Assembly (NCBI GenBank): GCA_030039095.1
Contig: JASHQP010000117.1
Location: 1-10,774 of the forward strand
Source of the DNA: Streptosporangiaceae bacterium
Lineage (GTDB): Bacteria; Actinomycetota; Actinomycetes; Streptosporangiales; Streptosporangiaceae
Direction of reading: 5' to 3'
DNA: 10,774 nucleotides
In this document: positions 1 to 7,589 of the stretch, piece by piece
Numbering within the stretch: the first letter of the stretch is position 1
Layout of the letters: every line of letters begins with the position of its first letter
The notes under the pieces: generated by a model
What the model saw: the letters and a program-made list of their open reading frames with translations, nothing else
What the model was told of the DNA's origin: nothing
Databases searched by the model: none
Translations under genes and position numbers: made by a program

Positions 1-47
1 CCCGGCCCGCCTTCGCCCGGCCCGCCTTCGCCCGGCCCGCCTTCGCC
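1..47. repeat. 15-bp in-frame tandem repeat encoding GEGGP
   Basis: Three exact copies of CCCGGCCCGCCTTCG occupy 1-15, 16-30 and 31-45, followed by a degenerate copy starting CCCGGC. Read on the minus strand the unit encodes Gly-Glu-Gly-Gly-Pro and lies in frame in the CoxM-like gene. The array touches the window edge, so the true copy number is unknown. The unit length is a multiple of three, so copy-number change would keep the frame. Confidence 0.95.
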
Positions 48-677
48 CGGCTCGGCCGCGCCGTCCAGCCAGACCACGGCCGCCGCCGCGCCGATCGGCC
101 AGTCGCCGACCCGGCGGCCCACCTTCTCGTAGGCGCTGCCGCAGCCGGGCCTGATCACGATGCTGATCTCGGTCAGCATCTCGCCGGGAGCCACAACGGT
201 CTCGTAGGGGCCGGTGTGGAACTCCCGGGCCGGCACGGTCCTGGTGCCGTCCGGACCACGGATGACCATGGTGGCCTTCAGCGCCGCGAACGTCCCGGAC
301 AGGTCCTCGGACGGGTCGGCCTGGCACAGCGACCCGCCGATCGTGCCCCAGTTTCTCACCACCGGGTCGGCGATGACCCGCTCCGCGTCGTGCAGGATCG
401 CGAAGTGCGCGCCCGCGACCGGCGACTCGAGCAGCTGCGCGTGCCGGGTCAGCGCGCCGATCCGCAGCCGGCCGTCGGACACGTCGATGTAGGAGAGCTC
501 GCTGAGCCCGTTGATGTCGACGAGCGTCTCCGGCTGCACCAGCCGCAGCTTCATCATCGGGATCAGGCTGTGTCCCCCGGCCAGGATGCGCGCTTCGGGC
601 CCGAACCTGGCCAGCAGCGCCAGGGCATGCTCCACGCTGGTTGCCCTCTCGTACTCGACGTACGCCGGAACCTGCAT
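1..677 (-). CDS. CoxM-like FAD-binding medium subunit of a second molybdenum hydroxylase (partial, C-terminus off window)
   Basis: The reading frame is open from an ATG at 675-677 to the left edge (225 complete codons). It starts MQVPAYVEYERATSVEHAL and has the two FAD pyrophosphate-binding motifs of the CO-DH/xanthine dehydrogenase medium subunit: AGGHS at residues 33-37 and TIGGS at 112-116, followed by SLCQADP and, near 200, VGRRVGDWPIGAA. The ATG is preceded by GGAGGG on the coding strand. The family is usually about 290 residues, so roughly the last quarter is missing. Where the family normally has a short loop after the WLDG strand, this protein has GEGGP units encoded by the 15-bp repeat at the edge. 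It is divergent from the LysR gene and is a paralogue of the CoxM at 2129, so it probably starts another oxidoreductase operon lying leftwards. Whether that enzyme is a form II CO-DH-like protein or another hydroxylase cannot be told without its large subunit. Confidence 0.93.
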   Translation of the reverse strand, partial: MQVPAYVEYERATSVEHALALLARFGPEARILAGGHSLIPMMKLRLVQPETLVDINGLSELSYIDVSDGRLRIGALTRHAQLLESPVAGAHFAILHDAERVIADPVVRNWGTIGGSLCQADPSEDLSGTFAALKATMVIRGPDGTRTVPAREFHTGPYETVVAPGEMLTEISIVIRPGCGSAYEKVGRRVGDWPIGAAAAVVWLDGAAEPGEGGPGEGGPGEGGP

Positions 678-748
678 GGACCCTCCCTCGTGCGGCAGCA
701 CGCGTGACCCGAGTTTATGGTCTGCGGAAGGGCGATACTGAGAGGGCG
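678..748. promoter_or_regulatory. Divergent promoter region with a dyad, between coxM-like gene and lysR
   Basis: This 71-bp gap separates two divergent start codons, so it must hold promoter elements for both. It contains a perfect inverted repeat with 5-bp arms, CGTGC-GGCA-GCACG, at 689-702, and a further TGCGG at 723-727. LysR-type regulators commonly bind interrupted dyads between their own gene and a divergent target, so this is the obvious operator candidate. I do not see convincing -35/-10 hexamers. Confidence 0.5.
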
Positions 749-1696
749 ATGACCCTTACCCAGCTCAATGCCTTCGTACTGGTGGCCCGCCTCGGCTCGG
801 TGACCGCCGCCGCGAACGCGCTCGGCGTGAGCGAGTCGGCCGTGTCGCAGGCGCTGTCGGCGCTGCGGCTGCACCTGGGCGACCAGCTGGTCAGCCGCGG
901 GCCGACCGGCATGACGCTGACCGCCGGCGGCTCCCGGCTGCTGTCCACCGCGTCGCAGATCGTCGTGCTCGGCGCCGAGGCACACGCCGCGGTCCGCGCC
1001 GCGCAGGGCGCTCCGGAGCAGCTCCGGGTCGTCGCCACGTCCACGCTGGCCGAGTTCGTGATCAGCCCGCTGATGGAGGCGTTTACCCGAAGGTTTCCAG
1101 GTGTTGTCGAAGTATCCGCGGGGGTGGCGGTGACCAGCGAGATGGGGGTGCTGGTCGCGAACCGGCTGGCGGACGTGGCGATCGGCCAGGCCGTGATCCC
1201 CGACCCGGCGCTGCCGGTGGTGAGCGAGCCGATCTTCCGCTACCGCCTCGTCGTGGTCACCGCGGGCGAATCCCGGCTGAAGGGCAGCGCCCGGCACTGG
1301 CGCTGGCTGGTGGACCCGGCCGGGACCGACCCGGACAGTGACACCGGCCGGCTGCTGGCCGCGCTGCGGATCCCGGAGAGCCGGATCGGCGTGTTCCCCA
1401 ACCAGACCGCCGCCTGGGCGGCAGCGGCCGACGGCGCCGGCGTGGCGCCCGCCGTCGAGCACCTGGTCACGCAGCAGCTGCGCCGGGGGGAGCTCTCCCT
1501 GGCCGAGGTGCCGGGCACCCCGGTGGCCGGGACCTGGCACGCGACGCTGCTCGAACGGCAGAGCCGCAGCGCGGTCGCCAGCGCGCTGCGCCGCTTCCTG
1601 ACCACCCCCGAGGCGATGCACCTGATGCGGTCACCGGCCACCGGGGTTCCGCCGTCCCGGTTCCGGCCGCCGGTCTACGTCACGATCTGGAGCTGA
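749..1696 (+). CDS. LysR-type transcriptional regulator, CO-DH-associated (CutR-like)
   Basis: A 315-residue protein, normal for the LysR family. The N-terminus (residues 1-60) is the winged helix-turn-helix, with the recognition region at about 18-37 (VTAAANALGVSESAVSQALS) and the wing ending in LTAGG. Residues from about 90 on form the effector-binding domain. The C-terminal tail RFRPPVYVTIWS resembles, as I recall, the tail of mycobacterial LysR proteins beside cox genes; CutR, the LysR protein upstream of the CO-DH genes of Mycobacterium sp. JC1, is the named precedent. The start at 749 is chosen because GAGAGGG lies just upstream and the HTH begins right there; an in-frame ATG at 641 would add 36 residues with no family counterpart and run into the divergent gene. 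It probably controls the divergent coxM-like gene, the cox operon downstream, or both. The effector is unknown. Codons at about 1080-1120 are unusually A/T-rich for this window. Confidence 0.93.
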   Translation: MTLTQLNAFVLVARLGSVTAAANALGVSESAVSQALSALRLHLGDQLVSRGPTGMTLTAGGSRLLSTASQIVVLGAEAHAAVRAAQGAPEQLRVVATSTLAEFVISPLMEAFTRRFPGVVEVSAGVAVTSEMGVLVANRLADVAIGQAVIPDPALPVVSEPIFRYRLVVVTAGESRLKGSARHWRWLVDPAGTDPDSDTGRLLAALRIPESRIGVFPNQTAAWAAAADGAGVAPAVEHLVTQQLRRGELSLAEVPGTPVAGTWHATLLERQSRSAVASALRRFLTTPEAMHLMRSPATGVPPSRFRPPVYVTIWS

Positions 1697-1843
1697 CCGG
1701 CCCCGGGGCGTCCCGTTCCGGCCCCTTAAGCAAGACCTTATTCACGGCTTGCGGCGCAATCCCACGCGATGAATCATGGCCTGTAGTCCGTTCGTAACCA
1801 GAAGTAACGGGACATTTGGGGTGGTCCCGGGGCAGGAGCGTGC
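1697..1843 (+). promoter_or_regulatory. Control region upstream of the cox operon with clustered dyads
   Basis: This 147-bp gap is clearly richer in A/T than its surroundings and holds several short symmetries: TAAG-N6-CTTA at 1727-1740; TTGCG-G-CGCAA at 1749-1759, a perfect dyad; ATGA-A-TCAT at 1769-1777; a direct repeat GTAAC at 1794-1798 and 1804-1808; and a hairpin-capable CGGGAC-N10-GTCCCG at 1808-1829, directly before the ribosome binding site AGGAG (1834-1838) of the first gene. The 1749-1759 dyad shares TGCGGC and GCA half-site text with the dyad at 689-702, as expected for a shared LysR operator. No canonical -35/-10 pair can be assigned with confidence. Confidence 0.55.
1705..1725 (+). 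terminator. Weak hairpin after lysR
   Basis: GGGGC at 1705-1709 can pair with GCCCC at 1721-1725 around an 11-nt loop, nine bases after the LysR stop codon. There is no proper T-tract (only CTTAAG follows), and the overlapping CCGGCCCCGG could fold differently. It is a possible terminator only; partial read-through into the cox operon would also be plausible. Confidence 0.25.
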
Positions 1844-2116
1844 ATGCGGATCGAGTCCGACGGGCACAGCCGGGGCAACCCGCGGCTGTATGAGCTGATC
1901 GAGCACGCGCCGAAGACCGGCAAGAGCCCGACCGTGTGGGCGTGGCCCGAGCTGGTCGACTACCTCAAGATCGCCGGGCAGCCCGTCGCCGGGCCGTGGC
2001 CGCCGCATCAGGAACCGCGGCCAGACCCCGACTACGAGTCGCTCCCCGTCGCCGTGCCCGACCCCGAATCGCCGTCGCGGGAGGGCACCGAATCCGGCCC
2101 AGCCGATCAGCGCTGA
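1844..2116 (+). CDS. Small protein of unknown function, first gene of the cox operon
   Basis: A 90-residue protein I do not recognise. The first half (about residues 13-55) looks like a small folded segment with aromatic residues and a WAWPELVDYLKIAG stretch; the second half is rich in Pro, Asp, Glu and Ser and looks disordered. There is no signal peptide, membrane helix or cysteine motif. The ATG has AGGAG five bases upstream, and the stop is only 12 bp before the coxM start, which has its own AGGAGGG. Its position as promoter-proximal gene suggests co-expression with CO-DH. It is small and lacks a recognised domain, but the well-placed ribosome binding site and tight spacing support it being a real gene. 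Confidence 0.7.
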   Translation: MRIESDGHSRGNPRLYELIEHAPKTGKSPTVWAWPELVDYLKIAGQPVAGPWPPHQEPRPDPDYESLPVAVPDPESPSREGTESGPADQR

Positions 2117-2128
2117 CCAGGAGGGTCT

Positions 2129-3004
2129 ATGTATCCGTCTCGGTTCCGCTACGAGGCACCGCGGTCGCTCAGTGAGGCGATCGGCATGCTGCACGATGGC
2201 GGGGACTACGCGAAGGTGCTGGCCGGCGGCCAGAGCCTGGTCCCGCTGATGAAGCTGCGCTTCGCCTCGCCGGACCTGGTCGTGGACATCAACAACGTCC
2301 CCGGCCTCGACTACCACCGGGCCGACCCCGACGGCACGCTGCACGTCGGGGCGCTCTGCCGGCACGCCGAGCTCGAGCGCTCGGAACTGCTGAAGAGCTA
2401 CCAGCCCACGATGGCCGCCGCCGCACCGCTGATCGCCGACCCGATCGTCAGGAACCGCGGCACCCTGGTGGGCTCGCTGTGCCACGCGGACCCGCAGGGT
2501 GACTGGGCGTCGGTGGTGATGGCGCTGGGCGGCTCGGTCGTCGCCCAGGGACCGGGCGGGCGGCGGACGATCCCGGTCGCCGACTTCGTCACCGGCCCGT
2601 TCCAGAACGTGCTCGAGCCGGACGAGATCGCCGTCGAGGCGGTGATCCCGGCGGCGAAGGGCACGCGGGCGGGGGGCTATCTGAAGCTGGAACGTCGGGT
2701 GGGCGACTTCGCGACCGTCGGGGTGGCGGTCGCCGTGGAGACCTCCGGCGAGACCGTGAGCAGGGCGGGGATCGCGCTGACCGGCGTCGGCGGATCCACG
2801 ATCGACGCCAGGGCAGCGGCCGACGCCCTGGTCGGCGGGCCGCTGACCGCGGAGAGCATCGGCCGGGCCGCCGATCTCGCCGCCGAGGCGGCGCGGCCCA
2901 GGACCGATCACCGCGGCAGCGCCGAGTACAAGCGGCACATGGTGCGCACGTTCGTCACGCGCATCCTGGGCCGCATCGAGCCGGCGCAGGAAAGGGCGGC
3001 CTGA
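2129..3004 (+). CDS. coxM: CO dehydrogenase medium subunit, FAD-binding (CoxM)
   Basis: A 291-residue protein, close to the 288 of Oligotropha CoxM. It binds FAD and takes electrons from the [2Fe-2S] clusters of CoxS. The two flavin pyrophosphate motifs sit at the expected places: AGGQS at residues 32-36 and TLVGS at 112-116 (family TIGGS, so one Gly is Val here). Other family marks are SLVPLMKLR after the first motif, ADPIVRNRGTLVGSLCHADP around the second, and ERRVGDFATVGVAVAV in the C-terminal domain. AGGAGGG lies just before the ATG. The order coxM-coxS-coxL is that of form I CO-DH operons; only 3 bp separate its stop from coxS. It acts in the cytoplasm as part of a (CoxMSL)2 enzyme. Confidence 0.96.
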   Translation: MYPSRFRYEAPRSLSEAIGMLHDGGDYAKVLAGGQSLVPLMKLRFASPDLVVDINNVPGLDYHRADPDGTLHVGALCRHAELERSELLKSYQPTMAAAAPLIADPIVRNRGTLVGSLCHADPQGDWASVVMALGGSVVAQGPGGRRTIPVADFVTGPFQNVLEPDEIAVEAVIPAAKGTRAGGYLKLERRVGDFATVGVAVAVETSGETVSRAGIALTGVGGSTIDARAAADALVGGPLTAESIGRAADLAAEAARPRTDHRGSAEYKRHMVRTFVTRILGRIEPAQERAA

Positions 3005-3007
3005 CCC

Positions 3008-3604
<597 letters not shown>

Positions 3605-3631
3605 CCAGGCCGATCGACACGGGAGACAGCA

Positions 3632-6022
3632 GTGACACAAGCGCTGGACGAAATCAAGATCGGCGGCCTGGGCGCCAGCAGGAAGCGGGTCGAGGACGAC
3701 CGCTTCATCCGCGGCAAGGGCAACTACACCGACGACATCACGCTGCCCGGCATGCTGCACATGGAGATCCTGCGCAGCCCGCTGGCCCACGCGCGGATCA
3801 AGTCGATCGACGCCAGCAAGGCGTGGGACATCCCCGGCGTGCACCTGGTGCTCACCGGCGAGATGATGGCGACGCGGAACCTGGCCTGGATGCCGACCCT
3901 GTCCTACGACACCCAGGCCGTGCTGGCCACCGACAAGGTTCGCTTCCAGGGCCAGGAAGTGGCCTGCGTGATCGCCGATGACCCGTACATCGCCAAGGAC
4001 GCGTGCGAGGCCATCGACGTCGACTACGAGCCGCTGCCGGTCATCGTCAACCCCAGGCAGGCCGTGGCCGACGGCGCGCCGGTGATCCGCGACGACAAGG
4101 AGAATCAGCCCGACAACGTCATCTACACCTGGGAGGTAGGCGACGCGGCCGGCACCGACCGGGCGTTCGAGCAGGCCGACGTGATCTCCCGGCTGCAGCT
4201 GCACTACCCGCGCTCGCACCCGAGCCCGATCGAGTGCTGCGGGTCGATCGCCGACTTCAACCGGGCCACGTCCAAGCTCACCGTGTACATGACCACGCAG
4301 GCGCCGCACATCATCCGCGCCGCCGTCGCGCTGGTCGCCGAGCTTCCCGAGCACATGATCCGGATCATCTCCCCGGACATCGGCGGCGGTTTCGGCAACA
4401 AGGTCCCGGTCTACCCCGGGTACGTCTGCTCGATCCTCGCGTCGATCCTGCTCGAGCGTCCCGTGAAGTGGATCGAGGACAAGACCGGCAACCCGATTTC
4501 CACGGGATTCGCCCGGGACATCTACCTCGACGGCGAGATGGCGCTGCGCAGCGACGGCAAGATCCTCGGGGTCCGGATGCGCTGCGACGCCGACCACGGC
4601 GCGTTCTTCTCCGACGCCCAGCCGAGCAAGTTCAAGATCGGCTTGCTGCACTCGGCGTTCGCCGCCTACGACATCCCGTCCGCGCACCTGAGGGCCCGCG
4701 GCACGTACACCAACAAGGCGCCGGGCGGGGTCGCCTACCGGTGCTCGTTCCGGGTCACCGAGGCGATGTTCTTCCAGGAGCGGATGGTCCAGGCGGCCGC
4801 CGACGACCTCGGCATGGACCAGGCCGCGTTCCGCCGGATGAACTTCGTCCGGGACGAGGACTTCCCGCACCGCACTCCGCTCGGCTTCCTGACCGACTCC
4901 GGCCAGTACGCCAAGTGCCTCGACGTCGGCCTGAAGGCGATCGGCTACGAGGACTTCCGCAAGCGGCAGGAGGAGGCGCGGGCGAAGGGCCGGCTGCTGG
5001 GCCTCGGCATCTCGACGATGACCGAGCCGCTGGGCGCGGGCAACAGCCGCGAGTACGACATCCTCGGCATCAAGATGTTCGACTCGGCCGAGCTCAAGGT
5101 GCACATGACCGGCAAGGCGATCGTGCGCACCGGAGCGCGGACCCAGGGGCAGGGGCACGAGACCACCTGGGCGCAGATCGTCGCCCACGAGCTGGGCATC
5201 CCCGCCGAGGACATCGTCGTCGAGGAGGGGGACACCGACACCGCGCCGTTCGGCATGGGCACGTACGCGTCCCGGTCCACGCCGGTGGCCGGGGCCGCGG
5301 TCGCGATGGTGGCCCGCAAGATCCGGGCCAAGGCGCGCAAGCTGGCGGCGCACCTGCTCGAGGTGTCCGAGGAGGACATCGAGTGGGAGCTCGGCCGGTT
5401 CTACGTGCGCAGCGCGCCGGACCGCGGGGTCACGATCCAGGAATGCGCGATGGCCGCGTACAGCAACATGCCCGACGGCATGGAGCCGGGCCTGGAGAAC
5501 ACCGCCTACTACGACCCGCCGAACCTGACCTGGCCGTTCGCGGTCTACATCGCGACGGTCGAGGTCGACCCGGCCACCGGGGTCTGGGACGTGCTGTCCG
5601 TGGTGGCCGTCGACGACTGCGGCGTCCGGATCAACCCGATGATCGTCGAGGGCCAGATCATGGGCGGGCTGACCGAGGCCTACGCGATGGCCAACATGCA
5701 GTTCATCACGTTCGACGCCGAGGGCAACTGCGTCGGCTCGAACTACATGGACTACCTGCTGCCGACCGCCTGGGAGACGCCCGGTTTCGAGCTGCACAGC
5801 GAGGTGGTCACGCCGTGCCCGCACCACCCGATCGGGGCCAAGGGCATCGGCGAGTGCGCCGCGGTCGGGGGCCCGGCAGCGTTCGTCAACGCGGTGATCG
5901 ACGCGCTGTCCGGCACCGGGGTCCGCAACATCGACATGCCGCTGCTTCCGGACCGCGTCTGGGAGGCGCTCACGCACCACCGTGACGTCTCCGGCGCGCC
6001 GCCGGTCCGGACGGATGACTGA
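3632..6022 (+). CDS. coxL: Form I carbon monoxide dehydrogenase large subunit, Mo-Cu active site (CoxL)
   Basis: A 796-residue catalytic subunit (about 809 in Oligotropha) that oxidises CO with water to CO2, two electrons and two protons at a Cu-S-Mo centre held by molybdopterin cytosine dinucleotide. The form-defining loop AYRCSFR is at residues 368-374; C371 (codon at 4742) corresponds to the copper-binding C388 of Oligotropha. Form II enzymes have AYRGAGR instead. Other CoxL marks are DIGGGFGNKVPVYPGYVC (249-266), RTQGQGHETT (503-512), GTYASRSTPVAGAA (543-556), DDCGVRINPMIVEGQI (661-676) and PIGAKGIGE, whose E741 corresponds to the catalytic glutamate E763. The start is GTG at 3632 with GGGAGA upstream, 27 bp after coxS; the N-terminus then aligns with the family. 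No frameshift or missing key residue is visible. Confidence 0.97.
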   Translation: MTQALDEIKIGGLGASRKRVEDDRFIRGKGNYTDDITLPGMLHMEILRSPLAHARIKSIDASKAWDIPGVHLVLTGEMMATRNLAWMPTLSYDTQAVLATDKVRFQGQEVACVIADDPYIAKDACEAIDVDYEPLPVIVNPRQAVADGAPVIRDDKENQPDNVIYTWEVGDAAGTDRAFEQADVISRLQLHYPRSHPSPIECCGSIADFNRATSKLTVYMTTQAPHIIRAAVALVAELPEHMIRIISPDIGGGFGNKVPVYPGYVCSILASILLERPVKWIEDKTGNPISTGFARDIYLDGEMALRSDGKILGVRMRCDADHGAFFSDAQPSKFKIGLLHSAFAAYDIPSAHLRARGTYTNKAPGGVAYRCSFRVTEAMFFQERMVQAAADDLGMDQAAFRRMNFVRDEDFPHRTPLGFLTDSGQYAKCLDVGLKAIGYEDFRKRQEEARAKGRLLGLGISTMTEPLGAGNSREYDILGIKMFDSAELKVHMTGKAIVRTGARTQGQGHETTWAQIVAHELGIPAEDIVVEEGDTDTAPFGMGTYASRSTPVAGAAVAMVARKIRAKARKLAAHLLEVSEEDIEWELGRFYVRSAPDRGVTIQECAMAAYSNMPDGMEPGLENTAYYDPPNLTWPFAVYIATVEVDPATGVWDVLSVVAVDDCGVRINPMIVEGQIMGGLTEAYAMANMQFITFDAEGNCVGSNYMDYLLPTAWETPGFELHSEVVTPCPHHPIGAKGIGECAAVGGPAAFVNAVIDALSGTGVRNIDMPLLPDRVWEALTHHRDVSGAPPVRTDD

Positions 6023-6035
6023 CCCGGGGGGGCAT

Positions 6036-6986
6036 ATGGAAGGCTGGGGTGTCCTGGCGCAGGCCGGGGAGCTGAGCAAGCGCGGTGAGGCGTTCGCTCT
6101 CGCGACCGTGGTCTGGCGCCAGGGCCCCTCATCCGGCCAGCAGGGTTCCCGGGCGGTCATCACCGAGGCCGGCGACCTGCACGGCTGGATCGGCGGGGCC
6201 TGCGCGGAGCCGGTTGTGATCCGCGAGGCGCAGCGGGCCATCACGAACGGCGAGGCCCGGCTGCTGCTCCTCGGCACGCCGGAACAGTTCGGCGAGGCCG
6301 TGCCCGAGGGCATGGCCGTGATACCGATCGCCTGCCAGAGCGAGGGCGCTCTCGAGGTCTACATCGAGCCGGTGCTGCCCGCGCCGCATCTCGTGGTCGT
6401 CGGCCGCTCGCCGATGGCGCACACGCTCACCGATCTCGCCCGCGCGCTCGGCTGGCGCGCCGTGCTCGTCGACGGCCCCGACTTCACGGCCGCCGACGCG
6501 GGCGAGCGCTCGATGGTCGTGGTGGCCACCCAGGGGCACCACGACGAGGAAGCGGTGGAGCAGGCGGTCGCGGCCCGGCCGGCCTACCTGGGCCTGGTGG
6601 GCTCGCAGCGGCGCGGAGAGGCACTGCTCGGCTACCTGGCCGAGCGCGGCGTGCCCCGGGACCGGCTGGACAAGGTCCGCGTGCCGGCCGGCCTGGACCT
6701 GGGCCGGACCACGCACGAGGAGATCGCGGTCGCGATCCTGGCCGAGCTGGTCCAGCTCCGCGCGTCGGGAGCGCTGCCGCGCCAGGCGGTCAGCGGCGCG
6801 GGCACGGGTCGCGCCGCTGAAGCGGCGCACCAGACCGACCCGGTGTGCGGCATGACCGTGTCGGCGGACCGTTCCGGCAAACCGCTGGCGTACGAGGGCG
6901 TCACCCATTACTTCTGCTCGGCCGGCTGCCGGCGGGCCTTCGAGAAGGACCCCGCCGCCTACGTGAAGAGAGAGACCCGATGCTGA
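6036..6986 (+). CDS. XdhC/CoxF-family cofactor maturation factor with C-terminal YHS metal-binding domain
   Basis: A 316-residue fusion. Residues about 1-110 form the XdhC/CoxI N-terminal domain (VVWRQGPSSGQQGSRAV, WIGGAC with C55, ACQSEGALEVYIEP with C100). Residues 117-245 form the Rossmann-like XdhC C-terminal domain (PHLVVVGRSPMAHTL, YLGLVGSQRRG, GLDLGRTTHEEIAVAILAEL). Residues 268-311 form a YHS domain: DPVCGM with C271 and HYFCSAGC with C294 and C298. XdhC proteins bind molybdenum cofactor and help sulfurate it before insertion into the hydroxylase; CoxF is the CO-DH relative. The YHS domain is typical of heavy-metal and copper transporters. ATG 6036 is preferred because a GGGGGG run lies just before it and the family N-terminus starts there; ATGs at 6015 and 5982 would overlap coxL and lack a ribosome binding site. 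Its end overlaps coxG by 7 bp. Confidence 0.9.
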   Translation: MEGWGVLAQAGELSKRGEAFALATVVWRQGPSSGQQGSRAVITEAGDLHGWIGGACAEPVVIREAQRAITNGEARLLLLGTPEQFGEAVPEGMAVIPIACQSEGALEVYIEPVLPAPHLVVVGRSPMAHTLTDLARALGWRAVLVDGPDFTAADAGERSMVVVATQGHHDEEAVEQAVAARPAYLGLVGSQRRGEALLGYLAERGVPRDRLDKVRVPAGLDLGRTTHEEIAVAILAELVQLRASGALPRQAVSGAGTGRAAEAAHQTDPVCGMTVSADRSGKPLAYEGVTHYFCSAGCRRAFEKDPAAYVKRETRC

Positions 6987-7567
6987 TCCGCAACGAGTTC
7001 GAGGTCACCGAGCCGGTCGACAAGGTGTGGCAGTTCTTCGACAACATTCCCCAGGTCGCCGCCTGCCTGCCGGGCGCGGAGCTGACCGAGGACCTGGGCG
7101 ACGACAAGTACAAGGGCCGGGTGGCCGTCCGGATGGGCCCGGTCCGGCTGCAGTTCGGTGGGACCGCCGAGATCACCGAACGCGACGAGGCGGCCAGGCG
7201 TGTGGTCGTGCACGCGGCCGGCGCCGAGGAGAAGGGGCGCGGCCAGGCCAGCATGGTCATCACCGCGACGCTGACCCAGGCCGGGCGCGGCACCAGGGTC
7301 GGCGTCGCCCAGGACCTGCAGCTCTCCGGCGCGGCCGCGCAGTACGGCCGGGGCATGATCTCGGACGTCACGGCCGTGCTGATGCGCGACTTCTCCGCGA
7401 ACATGCAGGACCGGATCGAACGACTCGACCGGGGCGAGTCCCCGGAGGAGATCGCCGCCGCGGCCGTCACGCCCGCGGGTGGCCTCACGCTCGGGCTGCG
7501 CGCCGCGATGATGGCGCTGACCCGCGTGTTCCGCAGGTTCTTCATGCCGTATCAGCCCGCGGCCTGA
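6980..7567 (+). CDS. coxG: CO dehydrogenase accessory protein CoxG (SRPBCC fold)
   Basis: A 195-residue CoxG-family protein with the START/SRPBCC opening FEVTEPVDKVWQFFDNIPQVAACLPGAE (residues 7-34) and the family segment YKGRVAVRMGPVRLQFGGTAEI (44-65). Next come residues 116-145, containing SGAAAQYGRGMISDV, then a linker and an amphipathic, hydrophobic C-terminal segment (about 167-189) suited to membrane attachment. In Oligotropha CoxG is needed to tie CO-DH to the membrane, and in Mycobacterium smegmatis it binds menaquinone and carries it to the enzyme, linking CO oxidation to respiration. The ATG overlaps the end of the XdhC-YHS gene (ATGCTGA arrangement) with AGAGAG upstream, so the two are probably translationally coupled. 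Here it leads straight into five small membrane protein genes, which fits a membrane-coupling role. Confidence 0.92.
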   Translation: MLIRNEFEVTEPVDKVWQFFDNIPQVAACLPGAELTEDLGDDKYKGRVAVRMGPVRLQFGGTAEITERDEAARRVVVHAAGAEEKGRGQASMVITATLTQAGRGTRVGVAQDLQLSGAAAQYGRGMISDVTAVLMRDFSANMQDRIERLDRGESPEEIAAAAVTPAGGLTLGLRAAMMALTRVFRRFFMPYQPAA

Positions 7568-7589
7568 CGCAAGAGGAGGAGATCGAGCC

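Noticed and set aside
1..60. CRISPR-like array at the left edge
   Set aside because: The units are directly adjacent 15-mers with no spacers and encode an in-frame GEGGP repeat, so this is a coding tandem repeat.
563..1621. A 352-codon minus-strand frame across lysR
   Set aside because: It is an antisense shadow of the LysR gene and would overlap the start of the divergent coxM-like gene; its composition is low-complexity Gly/Arg/His/Ala.
3632..6022. Reading the large subunit as a form II CO-DH-like enzyme or xanthine dehydrogenase
   Set aside because: The active-site loop is AYRCSFR with the copper-binding cysteine, and the surrounding segments match form I CoxL throughout; form II has AYRGAGR.
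5982..6035. Earlier starts for the XdhC-YHS gene (ATG at 5982 and 6015)
   Set aside because: Both overlap the end of coxL, lack a ribosome binding site and add residues with no family match; 6036 has a G-rich site and matches the expected N-terminus. The 6015 start cannot be fully excluded.
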